Assembly: GCA_964457925.1 (NCBI GenBank)
Contig: CAYWGH010000011.1
Span: forward strand, 62,001-126,000
Source of the DNA: Coneutiohabitans sp964457925
GTDB taxonomy: Bacteria; Zhuqueibacterota; Zhuqueibacteria; Zhuqueibacterales; Zhuqueibacteraceae
Direction of reading: 5' to 3'
Length of the DNA: 64,000 bases
Shown: positions 45,304-53,963 of the stretch, piece by piece
Layout of the letters: each line of letters starts with the position of its first letter
Numbering within the stretch: the first letter of the stretch is position 1
The notes under the pieces: generated by a model
Told to the model about the DNA's origin: nothing
Database searches by the model: none
What the model saw: the letters and a program-made list of their open reading frames with translations, nothing else
Position numbers and translations under genes: made by a program

Positions 45304-45378
45304 TTGTCATTCAGAAGGATTCTTGTAAAGTTTGGAGCCGGGGCTAAATTTTCACAAAATTCTTCCAGAATGACAAAC
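45304..45378 (+). repeat. Dispersed palindrome 'GTCATTC-GAAGGATTC' family, copy B
   Basis: ttgtcattcagaaggattc is the left arm and gaattc-like tcttccagaatgacaaac the right arm. Its frame is open (LSFRR ... SRMTN), matching the frame translated in copy C. Here it lies upstream of the probable start of the following gene. Confidence 0.85.
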
Positions 45379-45408
45379 AGGAGGAGACCCAATTTTCAAG
45401 GGTACAAT

Positions 45409-46731
45409 ATGCCAGTTGTTTCTGCAAACCTGCGGAACCCCAACAATCCCTTAATCCAACATAGCCTGAGCAAATTGGGCAAAATTGTATTATTCTCGCT
45501 GATCAGTTGTAATCATGAAGATTTCCCCTCCCACCATCATTTTCGCGCCACCTCCGCCGAAACCGTTTCTTCGCCGGCAGCTTATGATTTCAACCGCGAC
45601 GGCCGTCTGGAAATCGTTCTTGGCTCATTCGACGGCTTCTGTTATCTTCTCGATGATTCGCTGCGCGATCTTCCCAACTGGCCGCAACGCATTTCCGGCG
45701 GGGCGTTTTCTTCGCCGGCTTTGTGGGACATCGACGGCGATCAGCAACCGGAGATTTTTATCGGCGGGAATGACGGCGGGCTGCATGGCTGGCATTTCAA
45801 CGGCGCGATCGTCGCAGGTTTTCCCATTGATCTTGGCTATCGCGTCTGGTCCTCGCCGGTGATCATCGCCGATTCATTACTCGCCATTGGCGGGCACGAA
45901 CAGATGTTCGTTTTCAATCGTTACGGCAAACCCGCGCCGGGATGGCCGCAAACCTTGCGGGGCTGGGCCATGGCAACCCCCGCGTGGCAGGACGATTTGC
46001 TGGTGATCACGACGCTGACTGTCGGCGATGCGAGCCGCGGGTATGTTTACGCCTGGCATCTTTCGGGAGAATTGTATCCGAATTTTCCCGTGCATTTGCC
46101 CATGGATGCTCCGGCCTCGCCGAGTCTCGCAGATTTCAATGGTGATGGCCGGGTCGAGATCATTGCCGGGGATGAAGCCGGTTTTCTGCATGTGTTGCAA
46201 TTGGATGGCAGCGTGCTCCCGCCGTTTCCGCGCCTGGTTGGCAAGGGCATTCATTCAAATCCCGTGGTTGTTGATCTCGATCGCAATGGCAAGCTCGATA
46301 TCGTCTTCGGCACGACGGACGGCGCAGTGCATGCGTGGAGCGCCACTGGTGATTGTCTGCTCGGCTGGCCGGTAAGCACGGGTTACGAGATCAACAGCTC
46401 GCCCGCACTGATCATGCTTGCGGAGCAGCAAGTCGCCGTCATCATCGGCGGCGGTGATGGTTACCTGCATGCATTCGATGCCGGCGGCAAAGTCATTCCG
46501 GGTTTTCCGCTGGCGTGCGGCGCGGAAGTGTCTTCTTCGCCAACGGTGGTGGATCTTGATGCCAACGGCAGGCGCGAAATCATTGTGGGCGCGCATAACG
46601 GCATTCACGTCATTCGAGATTTGTTGCCGCCAGCAGATGCCGCGCTGACACTGCGCGAATGGCCGATGTTCCGTCGTAACCTGCAACGAACCGGTTTGCC
46701 AATACTGCAAAAAGATTTCATCAAATATTGA
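45409..46731 (+). CDS. FG-GAP/VCBS-like beta-propeller, probable lipoprotein
   Basis: Calcium-binding-like repeats DFNRDGRLEIVLG, DIDGDQQPEIFIGG, DFNGDGRVEIIAGD, DLDRNGKLDIVFG and DLDANGRREIIVG mark an integrin-type propeller of about seven blades. A lipobox-like LFSLISC follows a hydrophobic run near residue 30, so the mature protein may be lipid-anchored, but the n-region is long with the ATG at 45409 and an internal TTG might be used. The frame also extends upstream through palindrome B to a TTG at 45286. 440 residues from ATG. Surface or periplasmic binding role inferred only. Confidence 0.7.
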   Translation: MPVVSANLRNPNNPLIQHSLSKLGKIVLFSLISCNHEDFPSHHHFRATSAETVSSPAAYDFNRDGRLEIVLGSFDGFCYLLDDSLRDLPNWPQRISGGAFSSPALWDIDGDQQPEIFIGGNDGGLHGWHFNGAIVAGFPIDLGYRVWSSPVIIADSLLAIGGHEQMFVFNRYGKPAPGWPQTLRGWAMATPAWQDDLLVITTLTVGDASRGYVYAWHLSGELYPNFPVHLPMDAPASPSLADFNGDGRVEIIAGDEAGFLHVLQLDGSVLPPFPRLVGKGIHSNPVVVDLDRNGKLDIVFGTTDGAVHAWSATGDCLLGWPVSTGYEINSSPALIMLAEQQVAVIIGGGDGYLHAFDAGGKVIPGFPLACGAEVSSSPTVVDLDANGRREIIVGAHNGIHVIRDLLPPADAALTLREWPMFRRNLQRTGLPILQKDFIKY

Positions 46732-46754
46732 TTCACCGTTAGGGGTGTAAAAGA

Positions 46755-47648
46755 ATGCCCTGCAAACTCTCCGTTTTGGGTGACCAACTCAATCTGCCGC
46801 TCACATTGCGGCGCTATCATGCCTACGGTGAAGACGCGGCCAACCGGTATGACGGCAACGTTTTCAGAAAAGTCTTTGCAGTCAACTCACGCCTGTGCTT
46901 GCTCAAGCTTTTCGCGCAGGCCAACCATGTTTGTTATGAAGTTTTTCCGGCAACGAAATCGACGCACGTTCGCGAGGAAGCCGAACGCGTTGCCCGCCAC
47001 CTTCTCGGCCTGCAGTTTCCGCTAACCGATTTTTATGTGTTTGCCGAAAGCGATCCGGTGCTGCGCCGGCTCACGCAGCAGTATCGCGGCTTCCGGCCGA
47101 CGCTGGCAGCAGATCTCTTTGAGATGATGGTGACATCGATCAGCGCACAACAGATCAATTTGCAATTCGCCTTCACCGTGCGCAGCCGTCTGGTGCGGCG
47201 TTATGGCGAACAATTGCAACACTCCAGTGAAACCTATTTTGCCTTCCCCACGCCGGAAAAACTGTCACGCGTGCACGTCAGCTCATTGCGCGCGCTGCAA
47301 TTCACCGAAAAAAAATCTGAGTACATCATCGGCCTGGCGAAGGCCATTCACGCCGGCAAGCTCGATCTTCATCAATTGCAGAATCTTTCTGATGAAGCCG
47401 TTGCGGAACAACTCCTGCCCCTGCACGGTGTGGGGCGCTGGACCGTGGATTGGCTGCTGGCGCGCGGACTCGGCCGCGGCCATGCCATTGCCGCCGGCGA
47501 TCTTGGTGTGCGCAAGGCAATCCAACATTTTTACTACAATGGCGAATCGCAATCGGAGGACACGATTCGCGCATTCGCCAAACGCTGGGGGAATTTCACC
47601 AACCTGGCCGTGCACTATTTGCTGACGGGATTGGCGTTGGGCTCGTGA
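46755..47648 (+). CDS. alkA: DNA-3-methyladenine glycosylase II (AlkA-like)
   Basis: The HhH-GPD glycosylase removes alkylated bases such as 3-methyladenine. An N-terminal TBP-like domain (residues 1-90) precedes the helical domain with the hairpin LLPLHGVGRWTVDWLL and the catalytic D249 in AAGDLGVRKAI. The length of 297 residues matches AlkA. It starts with an ATG 24 bp after the previous stop. No other repair gene is adjacent. Confidence 0.9.
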   Translation: MPCKLSVLGDQLNLPLTLRRYHAYGEDAANRYDGNVFRKVFAVNSRLCLLKLFAQANHVCYEVFPATKSTHVREEAERVARHLLGLQFPLTDFYVFAESDPVLRRLTQQYRGFRPTLAADLFEMMVTSISAQQINLQFAFTVRSRLVRRYGEQLQHSSETYFAFPTPEKLSRVHVSSLRALQFTEKKSEYIIGLAKAIHAGKLDLHQLQNLSDEAVAEQLLPLHGVGRWTVDWLLARGLGRGHAIAAGDLGVRKAIQHFYYNGESQSEDTIRAFAKRWGNFTNLAVHYLLTGLALGS

Positions 47649-47864
47649 GGGGCGAATTCCTTCGTGCGCAAATCGTACGATGCCTTCCCAAAGTTCATAT
47701 TGCAACTCAAAAGAGTTTTGTTAGATTGGTAGCCTGATTATTCGCGTATGGTTTAGCCGTTGCTGATGAATGCCGTCTCAGATTGAAGTATCGGGCGTTT
47801 GAAGCCTTTGTTTGAAAGTCATTTTGCCGGCAACTGCCCGGACAATAAAGTTCCAGGAGCTAAC

Positions 47865-49526
47865 ATGTCCGCTCTCCTCGATCAAGATCTGCAATCCCTG
47901 CAAGAAGTGCGCAGCTTGCTCAGCCGCGCAAAAGCCGCACAGCTCAAGTTCAAGGAATTTTCACAAGAGCAAGTCGATCGTGTGGTCGCGGCCATGGCCG
48001 AAGCCGGCTTCAAAGCGAGCGAGCGTCTCGCGCGCATGGCGGTTGACGAAACCAAATACGGCAAGGTCGCCGACAAAACCATCAAGAATCAATTTTCCAC
48101 ACGCGATCTTTATGAGGGCATCAAATCTCTCAAAACCGTCGGCATCATTCGTGAGGACGCCAAGAAAAAAATTCTCGAGATTGCCGAGCCCATGGGCGTG
48201 GTGGCGGCGGTGGTGCCGACCACCAATCCCACCTCCACCGCGATGTTCAAGTGCATCATCAGCGTGAAGTCGCGCAATGCCGTGGTGGTGTCGCCGCATC
48301 CGCGCGCGAAGGATTGCACGCAAGAGGCGGTACATGTGATGCGCAAGGCCGCAGAAAGCGCGGGCGCGCCGCCGGATTTGTGTTTGTGCTTGTCATTGCC
48401 CACACAAGAAGGCACGAATGAATTGATGCGCCATCGCGATACCGCCGTGATTCTCGCCACCGGCGGAACCGGACTCGTGCGCGCGGCATATTCTGCGGGC
48501 AAACCCGCATACGGCGTTGGTCCGGGCAATGTGCCCGTGTACATCGATCGCAGCGCTGATATTCCGAAAGCGGTTGCAGATGCGGTGGCAGGCACGACGT
48601 TCGATTGGGGCACGCTGTGTTCATCCGAGCAGGCGCTGGTGGTTGATGCGCCGGTCGCTGATCGCGTGCTTGAAGAATTGAAAAAACAGAAAGCCTATTT
48701 TTTGAATGATGCCGAGGCGGACAAAGTCGCCAAGGTTTTGGTCACGCCGGATTTTCGCATCAATGCGGAAATGGTGGGACAAGCGCCGCTGCGCATCGCC
48801 GAGGCCGCGGGAATCAAAATTCCCGAAGACACGCGCGTGCTGGTGGCGCGGCTCGCGGGCGTGGGCAAAGCGTATCCGCTTTCGATGGAAAAGCTTTCGC
48901 CCGTGCTGGCGTTGTATGTGGAAGACGGCTGGCAAAAGGGCTGTGATCGCTGCATGGAACTGCTCAACTTCGGCGGCCGCGGCCACACGCTTGGCATTCA
49001 CTGCAACGATCGTGACATCGTTGTGCAATTTGGTTTGAAGAAACCCGCGTTCCGCATCATCGTCAATTCGCCCACAGCCATTGGCGCGGTGGGTTATACC
49101 ACCGAACTCGATCCGAGCATGACGCTGGGCTGCGGCTCTTACGGCGGCAACATCACCAGCGACAACATTGGCCCGGTGCATTTGATGAACATCAAGCGCG
49201 TGGCGTGGGAAACCAAACCGCTCGCCAAGCCGCGCGACACCGGCGCTTGGCGGCCTTCGGTTTCCGTGGAAGCGCGCAGCCGCGAGGCCTTTCCTTATCA
49301 AAAGGCGTTGTCCTCCGAGGTTTCACGCAAGGGCGTGCAACATGTGTCAACGCCGGTTGCTGCCCCAATTGCGTTGGAGACATCCCGCCGGGACGTCTCT
49401 ACTGCGCCGCCTCGGCGGAACGATTCCACGAAACCCGAACCCGCAATGCAAAAATTCGGCGCGAGCGGAATGACAGCCGAACAAGTGGATAAAATCGTCG
49501 AAGAATTTTCCAAACAACGGAAATGA
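47865..49526 (+). CDS. CoA-acylating aldehyde dehydrogenase (EutE/PduP-like) with long C-terminal tail
   Basis: The enzyme converts an aldehyde and CoA to acyl-CoA with NAD+. Catalytic C252 lies in WGTLCSSEQ; VPTTNPTSTAMFK, ILATGGTGLVRAAYSAGKPAYGVG and FGGRGHTLGIH are typical of EutE/PduP and the AdhE N-domain. ATG 47865 has an aggag ribosome site. The core ends near residue 450; about 100 more residues follow: a low-complexity linker that contains a translated palindrome (residues 505-513, ETSRRDVST) and a terminal amphipathic helix (TAEQVDKIVEEFSKQRK) resembling an encapsulation peptide of microcompartment enzymes. No shell genes are in the window. 553 residues. Confidence 0.88.
   Translation: MSALLDQDLQSLQEVRSLLSRAKAAQLKFKEFSQEQVDRVVAAMAEAGFKASERLARMAVDETKYGKVADKTIKNQFSTRDLYEGIKSLKTVGIIREDAKKKILEIAEPMGVVAAVVPTTNPTSTAMFKCIISVKSRNAVVVSPHPRAKDCTQEAVHVMRKAAESAGAPPDLCLCLSLPTQEGTNELMRHRDTAVILATGGTGLVRAAYSAGKPAYGVGPGNVPVYIDRSADIPKAVADAVAGTTFDWGTLCSSEQALVVDAPVADRVLEELKKQKAYFLNDAEADKVAKVLVTPDFRINAEMVGQAPLRIAEAAGIKIPEDTRVLVARLAGVGKAYPLSMEKLSPVLALYVEDGWQKGCDRCMELLNFGGRGHTLGIHCNDRDIVVQFGLKKPAFRIIVNSPTAIGAVGYTTELDPSMTLGCGSYGGNITSDNIGPVHLMNIKRVAWETKPLAKPRDTGAWRPSVSVEARSREAFPYQKALSSEVSRKGVQHVSTPVAAPIALETSRRDVSTAPPRRNDSTKPEPAMQKFGASGMTAEQVDKIVEEFSKQRK
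49377..49402 (+). repeat. Palindrome gagacatcccgccgggacgtc, copy inside CDS
   Basis: gagacatcccg and cgggacgtctc are inverted copies, giving a nearly perfect palindrome translated in frame within the aldehyde dehydrogenase linker. A second copy lies in the intergenic space at 49965-49993. Confidence 0.8.
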
Positions 49527-49553
49527 TGTAATCGCCGGGGCGTCCCGAAAACA

Positions 49554-49943
49554 TCATTCGTTTTGAATTGCCTGCCACGCCTTCATCCCACCGTGCATAT
49601 TGACGGCATTGAAGCCGCGTTTTTGCAGAAAATTGACCGCGTTCACGCTACGTGGCCCGGTGGCGCAGTAGACCACAATCTCGCGCTCGCGAAATCCTTC
49701 CAATTCTCTCCAACGCTTGCCGAGTTCTTGGACGGGAATGTGTAATGCGCCTGCAATATGGCCGTGGCGAAATTCTGCCAGCGTGCGCACATCGAGCAAA
49801 ACCGGCGGGGAAGCGCCGCGCAATTTCTCCGCAACCTCGCCTGCGTTATAATGGCGCAATTTCTTGCCAAGAACAACCTGGCGCATGATGATGATCGCCA
49901 GCAATGTGATTATGGCGATGCCGATGATAATCTTGATTGACAT
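49554..49943 (-). CDS. Membrane-anchored rhodanese-domain protein
   Basis: The N-terminal helix (IIIGIAIITLLAIIIM) is a membrane anchor or uncleaved signal; the rest is a single rhodanese domain with LLDVRTLAEFRHGHIAGALHIP and active-site cysteine in VVYCATGPRS. Such small proteins move sulfane sulfur, or bind it without catalysis. 129 residues. It is convergent with the aldehyde dehydrogenase, whose stop is 28 bp away. Confidence 0.9.
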   Translation of the reverse strand: MSIKIIIGIAIITLLAIIIMRQVVLGKKLRHYNAGEVAEKLRGASPPVLLDVRTLAEFRHGHIAGALHIPVQELGKRWRELEGFREREIVVYCATGPRSVNAVNFLQKRGFNAVNMHGGMKAWQAIQNE

Positions 49944-49964
49944 TGTGGTTCTTGATTGATGATG

Positions 49965-49993
49965 GTAGAGACGTCCCGGCGGGACGTCCCTAC
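49965..49993 (+). repeat. Palindrome gtagagacgtcccggcggga, intergenic copy
   Basis: Near-perfect palindrome (gtagagacgtcccg / cgggacgtccctac) between the rhodanese and DUF3187 genes, close to the copy inside the aldehyde dehydrogenase gene. Confidence 0.8.
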
Positions 49994-50013
49994 AGCTCGT
50001 GACTTATTCATCA

Positions 50014-51288
50014 CTAAAATTCCACCCCCACCTGCATCCCCAAATCCGGCGAGCTGTTGAAATAGGCATAATTTTCCGTCACCGCAATGCTCCAGCGCAG
50101 GCCGTGGTTGCCGTCGATTTTCACGCCTGCAGTGATTTCATGCGCCATGCGGCGAATGCCTTCGCTCGTCACACCGCGCAAGGGACTGGTGGTGTGACGA
50201 TCTTGAATTAGAAAAGAAACGCGCTTGCCGAATGAATGTTCATAGCTCAACATCATCGCATAAATCGGCGATAATTCGAGTTCCGGCAAAATCTCCCAGC
50301 GGCCAGGCTTGGTGATGGCGATATTCAAATCCAGCCAGTTGCGCGGCCAGGCCCAAGAAGCGCACAAATTGAAACCATAATCGAATGAGCCGTTGCCGCG
50401 CAGTTTTTTCTTGTTGCCGGTTGGCAATTCGAAACCGGCGGCGAGGGCCAGCGCCGGTCGAACCTTCTTTCCTTTAGTGAATTCTCGTTTCACGCTTAGG
50501 GACAAATCTCCTATCCCGGTTCCCGCCAAATCACTTTTATCCCCAAAGAAAAGCTGCTGATCGAAATACAAAAACACATTGCTATCATGTCGGAAAAATT
50601 CCGGGCGATCGCCGTCGGGGAAGCCGAAAATTTTGTGAAAGCGTTCGATCATCGGATCCATAAACTGGCCGCCCAAGCGCAACACCGGTAATTCTGCTGC
50701 TAATGAGAGTTTTTCAAATGGCGCATATTCCAACCTCAGCCTCCAGCGATTGACTTCGCTGTCGATCAGAAAAGCATCGGCATTCGAATTGTTTTGCAGA
50801 ATGCGCTGCACAGTTTTTTCGGTGAAGGGATTGCGGCTGCCGGGCGAGTCGAGATTCTCCACAATGCCGCCGGATTTGACGAAAGTGTTGGCGCGATCGT
50901 AAGAAATTCCAATGCGAAGTTTGTGCACCGGCGGAATTGCCGCCGGCTCGGCGGAGAACGAAAAAAACGGCAACGCAACCGGGATTTGATTGCGCGCATG
51001 CAGCGGGCCGCGGCGCGTTTCGCTTTCCGCGTTGGCCTGCTTGGAAGAGACGGCCAATGGGTTGTTGGCTTGAAAATGATGCCCATCCCGATTTGTCATT
51101 CCGAAGGAATCCTGTGAAAATTCAGCACTGAGGCCAAACTGCACAGGATTCCTTCTGAATGACAAGTTGGGATGCTCATGCAAATCAGGCTGGCCGTTCA
51201 CAAGCAGCATAGCGTAGATTAATACGAAGGTGTTCTGCAAGCAGTCTCTCCTCAATGCTTGTAAAGAATGCCAGAAAGCAGGAGACAT
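50014..51288 (-). CDS. DUF3187-like outer-membrane protein with in-frame palindrome insert
   Basis: The C-terminal 300 residues are beta-strand rich and carry segments typical of DUF3187 proteins (KLRIGISYDRANTFV, RWRLRLEYAPFEKLSLAAELP, FFRHDSNVFLYF, GDLSLSVKREF, VGVEF at the end), so an outer-membrane barrel is likely. The N-terminus contains a signal-like hydrophobic run (TFVLIYAMLLVNGQ, residues 20-33). Residues 42-66 are encoded by the dispersed palindrome at 51093-51165, directly after the signal sequence, and are therefore probably a foreign insert tolerated at the mature N-terminus. ATG 51288 is chosen. 424 residues. Confidence 0.75.
   Translation of the reverse strand: MSPAFWHSLQALRRDCLQNTFVLIYAMLLVNGQPDLHEHPNLSFRRNPVQFGLSAEFSQDSFGMTNRDGHHFQANNPLAVSSKQANAESETRRGPLHARNQIPVALPFFSFSAEPAAIPPVHKLRIGISYDRANTFVKSGGIVENLDSPGSRNPFTEKTVQRILQNNSNADAFLIDSEVNRWRLRLEYAPFEKLSLAAELPVLRLGGQFMDPMIERFHKIFGFPDGDRPEFFRHDSNVFLYFDQQLFFGDKSDLAGTGIGDLSLSVKREFTKGKKVRPALALAAGFELPTGNKKKLRGNGSFDYGFNLCASWAWPRNWLDLNIAITKPGRWEILPELELSPIYAMMLSYEHSFGKRVSFLIQDRHTTSPLRGVTSEGIRRMAHEITAGVKIDGNHGLRWSIAVTENYAYFNSSPDLGMQVGVEF
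51093..51165 (-). repeat. Dispersed palindrome 'GTCATTC-GAAGGAATC' family, copy C, inside CDS
   Basis: ttgtcattccgaaggaatcc and ggattccttctgaatgacaa are near-perfect inverted arms about 20 bp each with a 33-bp centre; complementarity continues outward (catccc/gggatg). On the minus strand it adds LSFRRNPVQFG ... FSQDSFGMTN to the DUF3187 protein. Confidence 0.9.
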
Positions 51289-51487
51289 TTGTTGTGCCAC
51301 AAAATACGTTCATTCCAACGCCGAAACAAGCGCCATTTCAAAGGCCTTGCTGATTTCGATAAATCTTGTTACCATTTCGCGTATTTAAAAATGCGGCGGC
51401 GAAACTGCCGCAGATCATTCCTCAATGATTCGAATTTAAAATTACCATGCGGAGGCGATTCTGAACACACGCAGGGATGGGTATGAT

Positions 51488-52696
51488 GTGATCGTGGTGG
51501 GCGGCGGGCCGGCGGGCGCGGCCGCCACGCTCTACTGTGCCCGCCATGGCTTAAAGACATTGTTGCTCGACAAAGCCAAATTCCCGCGTGATAAAATTTG
51601 CGGGGATGCGATTTCCGGCAAGGGTTTGCGGCTTTTGCGCGAGCTGGGACTGGAAAGCGATCTGCAAGCCGCGCCGAAAGTGAAGGCGCGCGGCGTCATC
51701 TTTTCCGCGCCCAACGGCACATGCGCAAACATCTCTTTCACCCCGCCGCGCTCGAACCGGCAAGTGCACGGTTACGTGTGCCGCCGGCAGGTGTTTGACG
51801 AGGTATTGTTTCGCGCCGCAAAAAAAGAGGCCACCAACTGCATTGAAAATTTCAACGTCGATCAAATCATCAAAGATGGCGATCGCGCCGTGGGCGTCTC
51901 CGGCCGTGATCAAAATTCGGGTGAGACGCGGCAATATCATGCGAATCTCGTGCTGGGCGCCGACGGCTTCAACTCCGTCGTCGCGCGCGGCATGAATCTT
52001 TATGAACATGACTCGCGGCATTGGTGCGTGGCCACGCGCGGCTATTATCGCGGCATCAGTGATCTGACGGATTATATCGAAATTCATTTTGTGGAAGACG
52101 TGCTGCCGGGCTATTTCTGGATTTTTCCGTTGGAAGAGGGCCTGGCCAATGTCGGCATCGGCATGCTGCATTCCGAGATTCGAAAGCGCAAAATCAATTT
52201 GCGCGAGGCCCACATTGCGGCCACCGAGTCGCCCACATTTAAAAAACGATTCGCGCACGCGCAGCTTGTCGATTCCATTCGCGGCTGGAATTTGCCGCTG
52301 GGCAGCAAGCGCCGGCAAATTCACGGCAACGGTTTCATGCTGCTGGGCGACGCTGCCGGCTTGATCGATCCGTTCTCGGGCGAGGGTATCAGCAACGCAA
52401 TTTATTCGGGACACCTGGCGGCTCAAATCGCGGCCGCCGCATGCGCGGAACAAAATTTTTCAGCGGAGCGATTGGGCGAGTATGCAAATTTGTTGTGGGG
52501 TGAAATTGGCCATGAGTTGCAAACCAGCTTCATGTTGCAGCGCATCGGACGCTTCAAACCGCTGTTGAACCTCGTCGTTGGCAAAGCGGCGAAGAGCGTC
52601 GAGGTGGCGCATTGGATTTCGAGCATGATGGCCAACGAAATGCCGAAAGAAGCGCTGGTCTCGCCGATGACTTATCTTCGGTTGTTGTTTACCTAA
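51488..52696 (+). CDS. Geranylgeranyl reductase family FAD-dependent oxidoreductase
   Basis: The FAD-binding motif IVVGGGPAGAAATLYCARHG is followed by KICGDAISGKGLRLL, LVLGADGFNSVVAR and LLGDAAGLIDPFSGEGISNAIYSG, the pattern of geranylgeranyl/digeranylgeranyl reductases. Such enzymes saturate isoprenoid double bonds of quinones or lipids; other hydroxylating relatives exist. The only canonical start is GTG 51488, which cuts into the first beta strand (the frame reads RRDGYDVIVVGGG). A GGAGG site at 51451-51455 lies 5 nt before an in-frame CTG (51461), so a non-canonical start with nine extra residues is likely. 402 residues from GTG. Confidence 0.88.
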   Translation: MIVVGGGPAGAAATLYCARHGLKTLLLDKAKFPRDKICGDAISGKGLRLLRELGLESDLQAAPKVKARGVIFSAPNGTCANISFTPPRSNRQVHGYVCRRQVFDEVLFRAAKKEATNCIENFNVDQIIKDGDRAVGVSGRDQNSGETRQYHANLVLGADGFNSVVARGMNLYEHDSRHWCVATRGYYRGISDLTDYIEIHFVEDVLPGYFWIFPLEEGLANVGIGMLHSEIRKRKINLREAHIAATESPTFKKRFAHAQLVDSIRGWNLPLGSKRRQIHGNGFMLLGDAAGLIDPFSGEGISNAIYSGHLAAQIAAAACAEQNFSAERLGEYANLLWGEIGHELQTSFMLQRIGRFKPLLNLVVGKAAKSVEVAHWISSMMANEMPKEALVSPMTYLRLLFT

Positions 52697-52703
52697 TTTC
52701 TTT

Positions 52704-52806
52704 AAAGTGAATTCTGTGTAAAAAAAGCAGAAATTTTTCCAACTGATAGAAAAACCCAACGGATGTTGGCTTTTATCAGTTGGAGACTTCCTTTTGGGTT
52801 GCGGCT
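52704..52806 (+). repeat. Dispersed palindromic element, stem CCAACTGATA
   Basis: After a flank tgtgtaaaaaaagcagaaat, the arms ccaactgatagaaaaacc and ggcttttatcagttgg (52736-52782) form a strong stem, then the right flank ccttttgggttgcggct. It follows the flavoprotein stop at once and may terminate its transcript. Confidence 0.75.
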
Positions 52807-52866
52807 AGGCCGGGATAATTGGATTATTGAAAAGTAAATCCATCAACCCATCAATCCAACGATACA

Positions 52867-53934
52867 TTATTCTGTTGCGAAGAGATCCTGCTGCGCCGAG
52901 GGCCGGCGAAAGTGTTCCGTTGAGAGCGGCCGGCGGATTTGATTGAGGCCGTGTTTGTTGCAGCAGACTTCGAACATGCGATGCAGCATTTCTGCGCGTT
53001 CGCCTTCGCCGGTCATGCGCGTGCCGAAGCGGGGATCATTGAGCCGGCCGTTGCGCACGTCGCGGATGGCGTTCAACACTTTGGCGGCGCGTTCGGGATA
53101 ATGCGTTTCGAGCCAGGTCGCGAATAATTCTTTGAGGGCATAAGCGAGGCGCACCATCACCATGCCGGCGCGGGTGGCGCCGCGTTCGGCAGCCGCGGCG
53201 AGAACCGCAGCCATTTCATGATCATTCAATCCGGGAATCACCGGCGCAAAATTGACGCCCACGCGCACGCCGGCAGCCGCAAGCTTTGCGATGGCCTCCA
53301 GCCGTTTTTCCGGCGCGGAGGTGCGCGGCTCCATTTTGCGGCACAATTGATTATCCAGCGTCGTGATTGACAGCGTCACCGCAACGAGATTCAGCTTTGC
53401 CATCTCGGCGAGCAAATCCAGATCGCGCAGCACCAGCGCGTTTTTGGTGATGATGCCCACAGGATTGCGATAGCGCAGAAACACTTCGAGGCAGCCGCGC
53501 GTGATGCGCAAGCGGCGCTCGGCAAGCTGGTAGCAATCGGTGTTGCCGGAAAGCACGACGGTCTGCGGCTTCCAGCTTCGTTTTTCAAATTCCTGCGCGA
53601 GCAGATCGGGCGCATCGGGCTTCACCAGAATTTTGGTTTCGAAATCCAATCCCGAAGACCAGCCGAAATATTCGTGTGTGGGCCGGGCATAACAATAAAT
53701 GCAGCCGTGTTCGCAACCGCGATAGGGATTAAGACTGAACATGTGTCCGAGATCCGGGCTGTCGCTTTTCGAGATGATGCCGCGCGTGCTGTCGATAAAG
53801 AATTGCGTCTGCGGCGCCGGCAGGCCTTCTTCATTCAGCCACTCCGGATCGATTTCAAGCGCAATCGGCTCAAAACGATTGGCGGGATTGAGGTTGGCGC
53901 CACGGCCGTGGATGATGGGAATTGTCGGGGGCAT
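52867..53934 (-). CDS. PA0069-family radical SAM protein
   Basis: The cluster motif NPYRGCEHGCIYCYARP (Cx3Cx2C) and TKILVKPDAPDLL, LSGNTDCYQ, GIITKNALVLRD, LSITTLD and FAPVIPGLND are hallmarks of the PA0069/SplB-related radical SAM group. These are single-domain proteins of about 350 residues whose reaction is not established; a spore photoproduct lyase-like fold is shared but not the full enzyme. The 355-residue protein is complete. Two TetR-like palindromes lie 30-108 bp upstream of its start and probably regulate it. Confidence 0.9.
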   Translation of the reverse strand: MPPTIPIIHGRGANLNPANRFEPIALEIDPEWLNEEGLPAPQTQFFIDSTRGIISKSDSPDLGHMFSLNPYRGCEHGCIYCYARPTHEYFGWSSGLDFETKILVKPDAPDLLAQEFEKRSWKPQTVVLSGNTDCYQLAERRLRITRGCLEVFLRYRNPVGIITKNALVLRDLDLLAEMAKLNLVAVTLSITTLDNQLCRKMEPRTSAPEKRLEAIAKLAAAGVRVGVNFAPVIPGLNDHEMAAVLAAAAERGATRAGMVMVRLAYALKELFATWLETHYPERAAKVLNAIRDVRNGRLNDPRFGTRMTGEGERAEMLHRMFEVCCNKHGLNQIRRPLSTEHFRRPSAQQDLFATE

Positions 53935-53963
53935 TTTATGTGATGTCTGTCCAGCATTGAGAT

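Noticed and set aside
45286..45408. Extended N-terminus of the FG-GAP protein including palindrome B
   Set aside because: The lipobox-like segment would lie about 70 residues in, incompatible with export; a later start is more likely, although the frame is open.
47865..49526. Bacterial microcompartment operon
   Set aside because: Only a cargo-like tail is seen; no shell protein or partner enzyme is encoded nearby.
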